DNA of 64,000 bases from MPNP01 sp965215545 (GTDB taxonomy: Bacteria > Pseudomonadota > Alphaproteobacteria > Rhodobacterales > Rhodobacteraceae): contig OZ244066.1 in NCBI GenBank assembly GCA_965215545.1, forward strand, positions 930,001 to 994,000, written 5' to 3'. The position numbers and the translations under genes are program-made. The notes beneath the pieces are model-generated. The model had not been told where the DNA came from. It searched no databases and saw nothing but the letters and a program-made list of their open reading frames with translations. Positions 10,130 through 17,971 of the stretch are shown one piece after another. The stretch's first letter is position 1. The number at the start of each line of letters is the position of its first letter.

Positions 10130-11326
10130 TCAGCGCATGAGGGTGGGGAGATCGCCGGTGAGGCCAGCGGCTTCCTGCAACAGGGTCCTGCGGATGGGGG
10201 GAACATGGGTGATCATGGCGATGCCCAGGGTCCGCAGCAACCCCAGGGCGGAACTGCTGGTGGAATAGATGTGATTGATTGCATCCGTGGCCATCGCATA
10301 GGCCACACCATCCGCACGACGCAGTTTCTGGTAGCGATCCAGGACCAGGCCGATGTCCTCACCCCGGAACCTTGCCTGCACGAGGACATCTTCCAGTGTC
10401 GCGACATCGCGCAGACCGAGATTCAGGCCCTGTCCGGCAAGGGGATGGATGCGCCGGGCCGCATCGCCGACCAGTGCGAACCGATCGCCTGCCAGACGGT
10501 TGGCGACCGAGAGGGAGAGAGGCCAGTGGGCGAGATGGTCGAGGGCGGTGATGGATCCGAGCGAGTCCCCGACCATCGTCTGCAGGGTGTTGATGACTGT
10601 CTCGCCATCCTGTTGGACAAGCATCCTGGCCGCATCGTGTTCCGTTGTCAGGACCATGGCTGTCCGGTTGTGCGGCAATGGCAGGAGGGCGAGCGGCCCG
10701 GTGGGCAGGAAGACCTGCTGCATGAGACCACGGTGGTCCCGGGTATGGGTGAGCGTGGCTACCACAGCGGATTGACGGTAGTCTCTGCCGCTGTAGGTCA
10801 CCCCGCAATCGTCCAGGATCCCGGCCTGGCCATCACACACGGCCAGGGCGTGGGCAGTGTGGCGTTGGCCCCGGCCATCCTCGCAATGGCAAAGGCCGGA
10901 ATGGCTGTGCAGGGCAACGATGGGACATGCATGCCTGACAGTCGGCCGGTCAAGGTCCCCGATGGCCTCGTGGATGGCAACCTGCAGCGGATGTTCGTTG
11001 AGAAGGCAACCGAATGTGTCCGCACCGATTTCCCCGGGGTCAAGGTGGAGCGCATTCTTGCGGGGAGCGTGGGCACCTGGGGCCTCACTGATGCGAACAC
11101 CGCTGATGGGCTGGCCATGCCTGTCGAGAACGTCAGCCAGGCCGAGTGCGCGCAGAAGCCGACAGGCAGCAAGGGACAGGGCGAAGGAGCGCCCTGAACG
11201 GGCAGCGTCCCATTCCGGATTGCGGTCGAAGACCATGACCCGGAAGTCCCGCCTGGCCAGGGCCAGGGCCAGGAGTTGCCCCACCAGGCCTCCACCGACG
11301 ATGCCAATATCCAAAACCGTCTGCAT
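10130..11326 (-). CDS. UbiH/UbiF-family FAD-dependent hydroxylase
   Basis: A flavoprotein monooxygenase expected to hydroxylate the ubiquinone ring precursor. The N-terminal dinucleotide-binding motif is DIGIVGGGLVGQLLALALA; a middle segment GRDYRQSAVVATL matches the family's W/DYxQxAxVxxx region; the FAD-binding GD motif is FALVGDAARRIHPLAGQGLNLGLRD. The length of 398 residues fits the family. The ATG at 11326 is chosen because the FAD motif follows within 10 residues; a longer frame starts at 11383. It diverges from the amidase gene over about 80 bp. Which ring position it acts on cannot be read from sequence. Confidence 0.87.
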   Translation of the reverse strand: MQTVLDIGIVGGGLVGQLLALALARRDFRVMVFDRNPEWDAARSGRSFALSLAACRLLRALGLADVLDRHGQPISGVRISEAPGAHAPRKNALHLDPGEIGADTFGCLLNEHPLQVAIHEAIGDLDRPTVRHACPIVALHSHSGLCHCEDGRGQRHTAHALAVCDGQAGILDDCGVTYSGRDYRQSAVVATLTHTRDHRGLMQQVFLPTGPLALLPLPHNRTAMVLTTEHDAARMLVQQDGETVINTLQTMVGDSLGSITALDHLAHWPLSLSVANRLAGDRFALVGDAARRIHPLAGQGLNLGLRDVATLEDVLVQARFRGEDIGLVLDRYQKLRRADGVAYAMATDAINHIYSTSSSALGLLRTLGIAMITHVPPIRRTLLQEAAGLTGDLPTLMR

Positions 11327-11409
11327 GACCTGAAGATGCTGGACAATCGTCAAAATGCAAACGACAAGCCCGTCCCGGCCCACGGGGGGAATCGCGGGGG
11401 ATGGAATTG

Positions 11410-12747
11410 ATGTCGGAAACCTGGTTGCGCATGACAGCCTGTGAACTCGGTCGGGGCCTGGCAGCGGGAGACATCGATCCCGTGCGCCTTGCCGGGGCCT
11501 ATCTTGATGCCATCAGGAACAGCCCGCACCAGGCGAGCATCTATACTGTCGTCACAGATGCGCGGGCCACCAGCGAAGCCGGACGGGCCAGGCAACGCCA
11601 GGCGGCGGGGCAGCGGACCACACTCCTTGATGGTGTCCCGATCACCTGGAAGGACCTCTTTGATGTGCGGGCGGTGCCAACCGAAGGGGGGTCGGCCATC
11701 TACAAGGGCAGAATCGCGCCGAACGATGCCATTGCGCTGGCACTGGCCGGGCAGGCTGGCATGGTCTGTCTGGGCAAGACACACATGTCGGAACTGGCGT
11801 TTTCCGGTTTGGGACTCAATCCCGTGACGGCCACACCCGGCTGTATCAATGATCCGGACTGCGTGGCCGGCGGTTCGTCATCGGGAGCCGCCGCATCGGT
11901 TGCCCATGGCCTCACGGCCGCAGCAATCGGCACCGACACCGGTGGCTCGGTGCGCATTCCTGCCGCCTGGAATGATCTTGTCGGATTCAAGACCAGCCTC
12001 GGCCGGATTGACACAAGGGGCACGCTGCCTCTCTGCCCGAGTTTCGACACCATCGGACCCATTTGCCGGTCTGTCGAGGATGCAGCTGCACTCCTTGCGG
12101 TCCTGACTTCGGGACGGGTTGGTCCGCTGCCAGACCGTCGGGTGCGTGACATGGTCTTCCTTGTCCCATTGTCCGATGATCTTGAACCCGTCGACGACGG
12201 TCCCCAGGAGGCCTTCAATGAGGCCTTGGCAAGGCTCCGGCGCGCTGGAGCCCGGGTCATCGAATCACCTCTTGCCTGCCTCGGCCCGACATTGCAGCTT
12301 GCACCGGTCCTCTTCTGCACGGAAGCCTATGCAGCCCATGCCGAAGCTGTCGGTGACCGATGGGATTGCGTTTTTGCCGGTGTCCGCGATCGTTTCCTGG
12401 CCGGCCGCAACGTTGCGGCCCATGCGTACATCAATGCCCTTGCTGAACTGGGGGAACGGCGCCGGGAGTATCGTCAGGCAACACAGGGCTATGACGGCGT
12501 CCTCCTGCCCACCTGCCCGATCATGCCGCCGGCAATCCAGCGTCTCCTGTCCGACCCGGACTACTACACGGAACGCAATCTCCACGCCCTCCGCAACACC
12601 CGGATTGCCAATCTGATGGATATTCCGGCCCTGACCCTCCCGACCGGCACGCCCTCCACCGGCCTGATGCTCTGGGGCCGCAATGCCGAAGAGATGACAC
12701 TCCTTGCCATCGGTGCCGCTCTTGAGACCGTACTTGCAACGCCCTGA
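11410..12747 (+). CDS. Amidase signature family hydrolase
   Basis: A Ser-cisSer-Lys amidase of about 445 residues. The catalytic Lys is in TWKDLFDV, the cis-Ser in AGGSSSGAAASVA, and the nucleophilic Ser in GTDTGGSVRIPA. It lacks the length and context of GatA, and no gatB or gatC is nearby, so it probably hydrolyses a small amide. The ATG at 11410 is chosen for its spacing from the GGGGG stretch; another in-frame ATG lies at 11401. Confidence 0.88.
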   Translation: MSETWLRMTACELGRGLAAGDIDPVRLAGAYLDAIRNSPHQASIYTVVTDARATSEAGRARQRQAAGQRTTLLDGVPITWKDLFDVRAVPTEGGSAIYKGRIAPNDAIALALAGQAGMVCLGKTHMSELAFSGLGLNPVTATPGCINDPDCVAGGSSSGAAASVAHGLTAAAIGTDTGGSVRIPAAWNDLVGFKTSLGRIDTRGTLPLCPSFDTIGPICRSVEDAAALLAVLTSGRVGPLPDRRVRDMVFLVPLSDDLEPVDDGPQEAFNEALARLRRAGARVIESPLACLGPTLQLAPVLFCTEAYAAHAEAVGDRWDCVFAGVRDRFLAGRNVAAHAYINALAELGERRREYRQATQGYDGVLLPTCPIMPPAIQRLLSDPDYYTERNLHALRNTRIANLMDIPALTLPTGTPSTGLMLWGRNAEEMTLLAIGAALETVLATP

Positions 12748-13226
12748 AACCAACACGGATCCTGCACTGCCGCTGTCGGGTTCGGATCCATTGAAGGGAG
12801 CATCAATGAGTCGGGGGCGATTGAAACCCTTGATCCCGCCCGACCCGGCGTTCGGGCGACTCCGGCATGACGGGCATGGCACCATGATCAGCCGGGTTAT
12901 GCCCGAAAGATACCATGGGCTTGACACGAGCCCGGCATGACGATCCTATCGGTCGGGTCGTGGCGAGTCCTGCCCACCCGGCGACTTCGCCAACCAACAC
13001 CGGTCAACCGAGGAGTCATGACCCCGCACAAGACAGCGCCATGATCCCCGCCGCAGGGAGACTGTCGGCAGTCGGTGACATGCCGTCCCGCGATCGTGCG
13101 CACACCGTCCATGACGAGGGCGGACACGATGATCTTGGATTCAAATGGACCGATGGGGAAAGGGTTGCAGAGATTGCCCACAAGAGCGGGTGACCCCGGG
13201 TCAATCCATATCAATGGGCCAGTTTA
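12748..13226. other. 0.48 kb intergenic stretch
   Basis: No gene or RNA is recognised. It separates the GC-rich chromosomal backbone from the lower-GC island that begins with the PIN-like gene. Confidence 0.4.
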
Positions 13227-13706
13227 TCATCTGGGACAAACAGTGCCCCGCAGAAGATTTCGGTGGACATGGGAAAATTTCCCTGTCCCGTCTGGCGGAT
13301 CTCTGTAGATTTTTCCTTTTGGTTTGAGAACACCTAAATTCTTGAAGTCATCCTTCAGGTCCTTGTCGTTTGTATAGAGCAAGCGGGCCCCGCTGACCTT
13401 GGCCAATGCCAGCACATGGGGATCATCGGATTTTAGACCCAATGATACCTTCGATGCAGCAAGCCGCTTCGTTTCAGTAGCGACTCTTTGGGAACTCACT
13501 CGAAGCAGATAGCCACTAAGCCTGGCTTGCCGAAACCATTCCTTAGCCTTGTTGACTTTGTCGGTCTCCTTTCCAAGACATCCGGCAACAACAAGCTTCA
13601 TCTTCCCTCTTGTCACATGTTCCCGAAACTTCTTTGCAGTCTCAAATGGGTTTTTGGGATCGCCAAAAACATCCCCAGCGACACTCGCATCCACAATCCC
13701 GCACAT
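13227..13706 (-). CDS. PIN-like nuclease, translationally coupled to the upstream ATPase
   Basis: A 159-residue protein with a PIN-type layout. An early Asp lies in CGIVDASV, and a C-terminal core has SDDPHVLALAKVSGARLLYTNDKDLKDDF, matching the DDPHxLALA...ARLLxTxDxxL pattern of PIN ribonucleases. These usually cut RNA through a cluster of acidic residues. The ATG at 13706 begins one base after the TGA of the ATPase gene, so the frame is coupled to it; a longer in-frame extension to 13838 lies entirely inside the ATPase gene. An antitoxin-like partner is absent; the ATPase takes that position. The activity and its trigger are inferred. Confidence 0.8.
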   Translation of the reverse strand: MCGIVDASVAGDVFGDPKNPFETAKKFREHVTRGKMKLVVAGCLGKETDKVNKAKEWFRQARLSGYLLRVSSQRVATETKRLAASKVSLGLKSDDPHVLALAKVSGARLLYTNDKDLKDDFKNLGVLKPKGKIYRDPPDGTGKFSHVHRNLLRGTVCPR

Positions 13707-13707
13707 C

Positions 13708-15135
13708 TCAAGTAAAACCCAAGTTCCTATCAATTTCCTCCATGAAGAACTGTCGATAGCTTGGTGGAGCCCCACAAATGTTTCCTTCCCCGTCGATGCG
13801 GAGGTTGTGGATCTCGACACCCGGCCCTGCACGCTCAAAATACAGGATTGAAACGTCCTCGGGTTTCAACTGAGTCTTCTCTTGGTTCCGCACCTCCCTG
13901 CACACTCTGTCAATGAGGTAATCGCTGTGTGTTTCGACCAGGATCTGCCTGTTCTGATCTGCAATGGTGCACAGGATCGAGCCTAGCCCTGCCTGCGCAC
14001 GGGGATGAAGATGGACCTCCGGTTGCTGCAAGAGCAAAAGCGGGTGGTTGCCCTCAATCAGCTCAACAATCACGGGCAGGAACTGACTCACACCATAGCC
14101 CACATCGACAATGTTGCGTAATGACGACCCTCCATTTCCATCATGAACCCTGAATTGCAGTTGGAATGGATCGCTGTCCGAGTCCTCACCCAGAAGGCGG
14201 ATATCGATTTCTTCGAACAATCCGGTCTCTCTGCCATTGGTATCCAGAGCCTGCTTCATGGCCTTCCACTGCTTCTTGCGGTCTGGGTCCGAACGAAGGC
14301 CAGCCAGATACTGAGGAATCCTTTCCATTACAGGGTTAGGAGAAGAATACCCCCGATCATAGTTTCGTTCAGGACGCGAGCGTATGGGGGGCATCGCCAT
14401 CGGATCCGAAAAAATCTTCTTGATATCAATGGCCGTATCAATGGCCGTATTATATGGAAAGAGCGCCAGTGTACTGATTACATTTTTTTCCTCCTCTGTA
14501 ATTTCAGAATCACCCGAAACTGGCCGCATCTTGTCCAGTTCATCGTAGATTGAAAGCAGTCCCCAGCGCCGCTGAGTGTAGAACTCCTGTCGGATTTCTG
14601 CACCAGGGCTTGCATCATCTGCATACGAAGTATGCCAGTCTTTGTCGCCGGTCCTAGCATGGACCGTGGTCCAGCCCCGCAAATCACGATTCCATGTCAC
14701 TGATCCTGTAGAATTCATTATATGAAGCCTGATGACTTCCGGTCTGGATATTCTCCTTTGGAACGTCACCCTGCATGTCCAATCCTTGATCCCGAAGCCG
14801 CCGGAGAATTCTTTTCCCGGACCATCGCTACCCTCATGAACGATGTCCTGGAATGTGCCAAGATCGAAGTTAAGGCGCTTGAATTCAGGAAGATGGTTGC
14901 CTCCATAGACCGCTTCCCACAGGATGCTTGCTAATGCCATGAATGATGTTTTACCGGTGCTGTTTTCGCCAACAAGCAATGTCAGGGGAGCCAGCCGGGC
15001 GGATTGCTCCGCACCAAAGCATCGGAAATTTTCAACTGTCAGTTCATCCATTGGCTCTGACTCCATCGGGGCATGCAATTTCTGATTTACTAATCCCTTA
15101 TGAAATTTCCAGTCTTGAATGGTAAACAAGCGCAT
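13708..15135 (-). CDS. OLD-like AAA_15/DUF3696 ATPase
   Basis: A 475-residue SMC/OLD-type ATPase. Walker A is GENSTGKTS (residues 56-64), following NFRCFG typical of RecF/OLD-like proteins. An ABC-like signature is in DVGYGVSQFLPVIVELI, Walker B is LLLLQQPEVHLHP (about 365), and the H-loop is VETHSDYLIDRV. The C-terminal ~70 residues fit DUF3696. No TOPRIM domain is visible, so the nuclease function is probably supplied by the downstream PIN-like protein. AGGAG lies 9 nt before the ATG at 15135, which supports this start. Such ATPase-nuclease pairs are common in phage-defence islands; defence is inferred here. Confidence 0.88.
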   Translation of the reverse strand: MRLFTIQDWKFHKGLVNQKLHAPMESEPMDELTVENFRCFGAEQSARLAPLTLLVGENSTGKTSFMALASILWEAVYGGNHLPEFKRLNFDLGTFQDIVHEGSDGPGKEFSGGFGIKDWTCRVTFQRRISRPEVIRLHIMNSTGSVTWNRDLRGWTTVHARTGDKDWHTSYADDASPGAEIRQEFYTQRRWGLLSIYDELDKMRPVSGDSEITEEEKNVISTLALFPYNTAIDTAIDIKKIFSDPMAMPPIRSRPERNYDRGYSSPNPVMERIPQYLAGLRSDPDRKKQWKAMKQALDTNGRETGLFEEIDIRLLGEDSDSDPFQLQFRVHDGNGGSSLRNIVDVGYGVSQFLPVIVELIEGNHPLLLLQQPEVHLHPRAQAGLGSILCTIADQNRQILVETHSDYLIDRVCREVRNQEKTQLKPEDVSILYFERAGPGVEIHNLRIDGEGNICGAPPSYRQFFMEEIDRNLGFT

Positions 15136-15229
15136 AGGTCATCGCTCCTGGCCCGCTGGCCGTAGCGCAACTCTTGAAACGGAAGACACCGACTTCCACC
15201 TTTGATCTGATCAACAAAAGGAGACAATC

Positions 15230-15487
15230 ATGTCATCAGGAGAAAAATTGCCGCAGATCTATGTGAGCGGGAAGGGGTGGAAAGTACCCGGACCTTGCGT
15301 GACCTATGATGAGATTGTCACCATATGGAACGAAATCCACCGGTCAGAGAACAAACACATCTTGGGAACACCGGGCATTGATTATGAAAACGCCGCCGAT
15401 GGGAAGGATGGCGTGCTGATGCCCGGTAAAACAGTCGCGGTCCATGATGGAACAAGCTTCGCAGTGGACCCCGAGCATGTCTCATAA
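15230..15487 (+). CDS. Single-domain ubiquitin-like protein of the multiubiquitin family
   Basis: An 85-residue protein resembling one repeat of the bacterial multiubiquitin domain (PF14452 from memory). An N-terminal strand IYVSGKGWKVPG and CVTYDEIVTIW are followed by the family's characteristic second half GVLMPGKTVAVHDGTSFAV. Members are beta-grasp ubiquitin-like modifiers attached to targets by E1-type enzymes. Here there is one domain rather than tandem copies, and the tail ends DPEHVS without a Gly-Gly. AAAGGAG precedes the ATG. Its stop overlaps the E1 gene by 11 nt, so they form one operon. Confidence 0.8.
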   Translation: MSSGEKLPQIYVSGKGWKVPGPCVTYDEIVTIWNEIHRSENKHILGTPGIDYENAADGKDGVLMPGKTVAVHDGTSFAVDPEHVS

Positions 15488-16682
15488 GGATAAGTTGTTT
15501 GCGTTTTCCAGTCAGGAAGGATTTCGGGTCACGGAGAAATCGAGCTGTGTCATCCTTGAAGAGGTGCCTTGCCTGTTGGAACACCAGAGGGTCGGTCATT
15601 GCACGATCAAAAAATCTTTCGATCCCGCAAATGGTGTCCCAACGGATGCAATAGGTGGTGCCGCCCATACGGTGCGCCTTGGGCTTCCTCCCGGTGTGGC
15701 TCTGTGTGTGTATCAGGCAAACGGTCAGCCGTTCAATCCGATTGCGACTGCTCCTGACGGCGCACCTTGGGTGGACATTTCCATTCGGCGTGGCGGGCCA
15801 GCAGATCCAGAAGACGACCCAACTGTTTGGCATCTTCTTCACCGCTATGCCAAGCAAATCATTGGTGCCGTAAAGGCACATGAGCGAGAAGATCGCCTTC
15901 CGCTGACTCACGACGTCTTGAGGATCCCGAACACTTTTGAGGAGCGAGCGGGTATTAGACCAATGCAGGAACAAGTTCGTAACCAGAGCATTGCTCTTAT
16001 CGGACTCGGTGGCACAGGGAGCTACATTTTGGACCTTCTGGCGAAGACACCTGTAACAACGATCCATCTCTGTGACGACGACGAAATGGATTGGCACAAC
16101 TTCATGCGCGCCCCGGGCGCTCCCACGCAAGACGAGATAGACTCACGACACAACAGCCCGACAAAGAAGGTGGACTACTACCATAACAAATATGCCGCCC
16201 TCCGGGATGGCATCTGTCCGCACGACATGCAGGTGGGCAATACAGCGGATTTCACCGCCTTCTTGGAAGAGAACTCAATCGATTTTGCCTTCGTGAGCAT
16301 CGACCAGAATCAACAAGAGAATGCCCAACGGCAGGACGATGTCTACACGGCTCTCTCGCAGACCAGGGTACCATTTATTGACTCGGGGATCAGTCTTGCT
16401 CTGGACCATGATCAGATCTGTGGTGCCGTGACCACCAGTTTCTACGAGCCGGGCTCAATCGAATGGCAGTTAGCCATTCCCAACGCACAAATCACAGGCG
16501 AGCGCCTAGGTTATCGGAACATACAGCTGCCGGAAGCAAATGCTCTGGCGGCGGCTCTGGCAGTGATGGAATGGCGGCGGCGAACCGGGCAGTATGTGAA
16601 GGACACGCCGTCCTTCCTGCACAAGTTCCGGCTGGAGAAGGCACGCGTCAGGTGGACTCCGGGCAACGATGAGAATCCGTGA
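15477..16682 (+). CDS. E1-like adenylyltransferase, DUF6791-ThiF fusion
   Basis: The 401-residue protein has a DUF6791-type N-terminal region (residues ~1-150, EGFRVTEKSSCVILEEVPC and a later VALCVYQANGQPF). A ThiF/E1 Rossmann domain starts near residue 170 with IALIGLGGTGSYILDLLAKTPV, then DDDEMDWHN and FMRAPGAP, matching E1-like enzymes that adenylate ubiquitin-like proteins. A conserved KVDYY and a C-terminal NALAAALAVMEWRR helix follow. The ATG at 15477 lies inside the end of the Ubl gene and gives the family's usual start; an in-frame ATG at 15444 lies too far inside that gene. I see no separate E2 gene. Confidence 0.9.
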   Translation: MSHKDKLFAFSSQEGFRVTEKSSCVILEEVPCLLEHQRVGHCTIKKSFDPANGVPTDAIGGAAHTVRLGLPPGVALCVYQANGQPFNPIATAPDGAPWVDISIRRGGPADPEDDPTVWHLLHRYAKQIIGAVKAHEREDRLPLTHDVLRIPNTFEERAGIRPMQEQVRNQSIALIGLGGTGSYILDLLAKTPVTTIHLCDDDEMDWHNFMRAPGAPTQDEIDSRHNSPTKKVDYYHNKYAALRDGICPHDMQVGNTADFTAFLEENSIDFAFVSIDQNQQENAQRQDDVYTALSQTRVPFIDSGISLALDHDQICGAVTTSFYEPGSIEWQLAIPNAQITGERLGYRNIQLPEANALAAALAVMEWRRRTGQYVKDTPSFLHKFRLEKARVRWTPGNDENP

Positions 16683-17104
16683 TACTGAAGCCTGTTTTTG
16701 TCGACACTCTGCCTGCCTTCGATGAGGTCAAGGCCGGGCAGATCTGGATCAGTCCCAAGCATCGAACGATCAACCTGCGATGTCCATGTGGCTGCGGGGA
16801 CCTAACAGTCCTGACAATCCATCCCAGCCGGTGGCATGTCCACTTTGATGGCAAGACCGTGTCCATTGCCGGGCCAACGGGCGGGTCGGTCTGGGCCAAT
16901 TCCGGTTGCGGCAGTCATTACTGCATTCGTAACAACAAGGTCGTTTGGATGAAGCCAATCGATCCGGCCCGTCATGCTGACTACGCGAAAGCGGAGCAAA
17001 GGCGGATGCGTGGGGACATTTCGGCTGGCATACCACCCATGTCTTCTGGAGGGCAAATCCATCGCTGGCTAGCCCACTTGATCGCCCGGATTCGCAAGGA
17101 ATAA
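16679..17104 (+). CDS. DUF6527 family protein of the Ubl operon
   Basis: A 141-residue protein with CPCGCGD near residue 35 and CGSHYCIRNNKVVW near residue 80, the two hallmarks of DUF6527. From memory, this family accompanies DUF6791-ThiF and multiubiquitin genes and has been proposed to act as a processing or deconjugating peptidase; I could not verify this. In the usual family pattern the second motif is preceded by a PSIGNW-like segment; here it reads AGPTGGSVW, a deviation at a region that may be catalytic. It overlaps the E1 gene by 4 nt and closes the operon. Confidence 0.83.
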   Translation: MILKPVFVDTLPAFDEVKAGQIWISPKHRTINLRCPCGCGDLTVLTIHPSRWHVHFDGKTVSIAGPTGGSVWANSGCGSHYCIRNNKVVWMKPIDPARHADYAKAEQRRMRGDISAGIPPMSSGGQIHRWLAHLIARIRKE

Positions 17105-17190
17105 AGGCAGATCGTGTGGGTATAAATCCACCGCGGGTGTCTGTTTCTCCCTGACATAAATCCCTGATCAGCCCGTTCGGCGGGAAAGCG

Positions 17191-17964
17191 TCAGTCCTTC
17201 AGGACAAGACCGTTCTTTCCGGTAACGATGTACTGGGGATTGCTGGGTTCGACCTCGAGTTTCTGGCGCAGCCGGTAGACGTGGGTGGCCAGGGTATGGG
17301 TTGTGCTGTTGGGGGCATGGTTCAGGACCATCAGCAGGTCGCGCCGCGGCACCACTGTCCCCCGCATGCGGCAGAGTATGTGCAGGATGGCTGACTCGGC
17401 ACGGGTGAGTTTGTCATGCACCCGGCCATCGTGCAGAATCTGTTGCTTGCCCGGACTGTAGGTCCACTGACCGATCTTGTACTCGACCTTCGGCTGATCC
17501 CTGAACTCGACCAGTCGCTTCTGGATCCGGGTCAGGAGAACGCGGGGCGACAGGGGTTTGCGCATGTAGTCGGTTGCGCCGATGATGAGGAAATCATCTT
17601 CGTCCTCATCATCCGTCGCCACACCGCTAATCGCGATCACGGGACAGTTCACATGCTCCTCGAGAAGCACCCGACAAAGTTCCTTGCCAAGCCGTTCGGG
17701 TCGTTGGCCGGGTGATTTCGGGAAGTCGCAGTCGAGCAGGATGAGGCCGAATGTGTCATCGGTTTCAAGCCGGTCCATGACCTGCTCGTAATTTGATGCC
17801 TCGTGGACCTTGGTGAAACAGAAGCCCGAGAAGGCATCGGTCTTCATGATCATGTCGCACAGCATACGCCGTTGATCACTGTTGTCCTCGATGATCAGGG
17901 CTGTCAGCTTCTCGAGGGGGAATGGCGAGGTCTCATCCGTGGATGGCTGCAGTCCTGCTGTCAT
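17191..17964 (-). CDS. OmpR-type response regulator
   Basis: The receiver domain (residues ~20-150) has ALIIEDNSDQRR at the acidic pocket, the phospho-acceptor region GLILLDCDFP and the Lys in YMRKPLSPRVL. The C-terminal winged helix (~165-255) has LTRAESAILHILCR and THVYRLRQKLE. The gene lies 7 nt after a related regulator gene and reads in the same direction, so the two are probably co-transcribed. No histidine kinase is in the window. The receiver insertion FPKSPGQRPERLGKELCR is longer than in standard OmpR members. Confidence 0.87.
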   Translation of the reverse strand: MTAGLQPSTDETSPFPLEKLTALIIEDNSDQRRMLCDMIMKTDAFSGFCFTKVHEASNYEQVMDRLETDDTFGLILLDCDFPKSPGQRPERLGKELCRVLLEEHVNCPVIAISGVATDDEDEDDFLIIGATDYMRKPLSPRVLLTRIQKRLVEFRDQPKVEYKIGQWTYSPGKQQILHDGRVHDKLTRAESAILHILCRMRGTVVPRRDLLMVLNHAPNSTTHTLATHVYRLRQKLEVEPSNPQYIVTGKNGLVLKD

Positions 17965-17971
17965 GGCATCA

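Noticed and set aside
13227..13838. Longer PIN-like protein starting at 13838
   Set aside because: The first 44 codons lie inside the ATPase gene in another frame and lack family similarity; the ATG at 13706, one base after the ATPase stop, fits coupling.
15230..17104. ThiF gene as part of molybdopterin or thiamine synthesis
   Set aside because: The partners are a multiubiquitin-type Ubl and DUF6527 rather than MoaD/ThiS, MoaE or ThiG, and the E1 has the DUF6791 extension.
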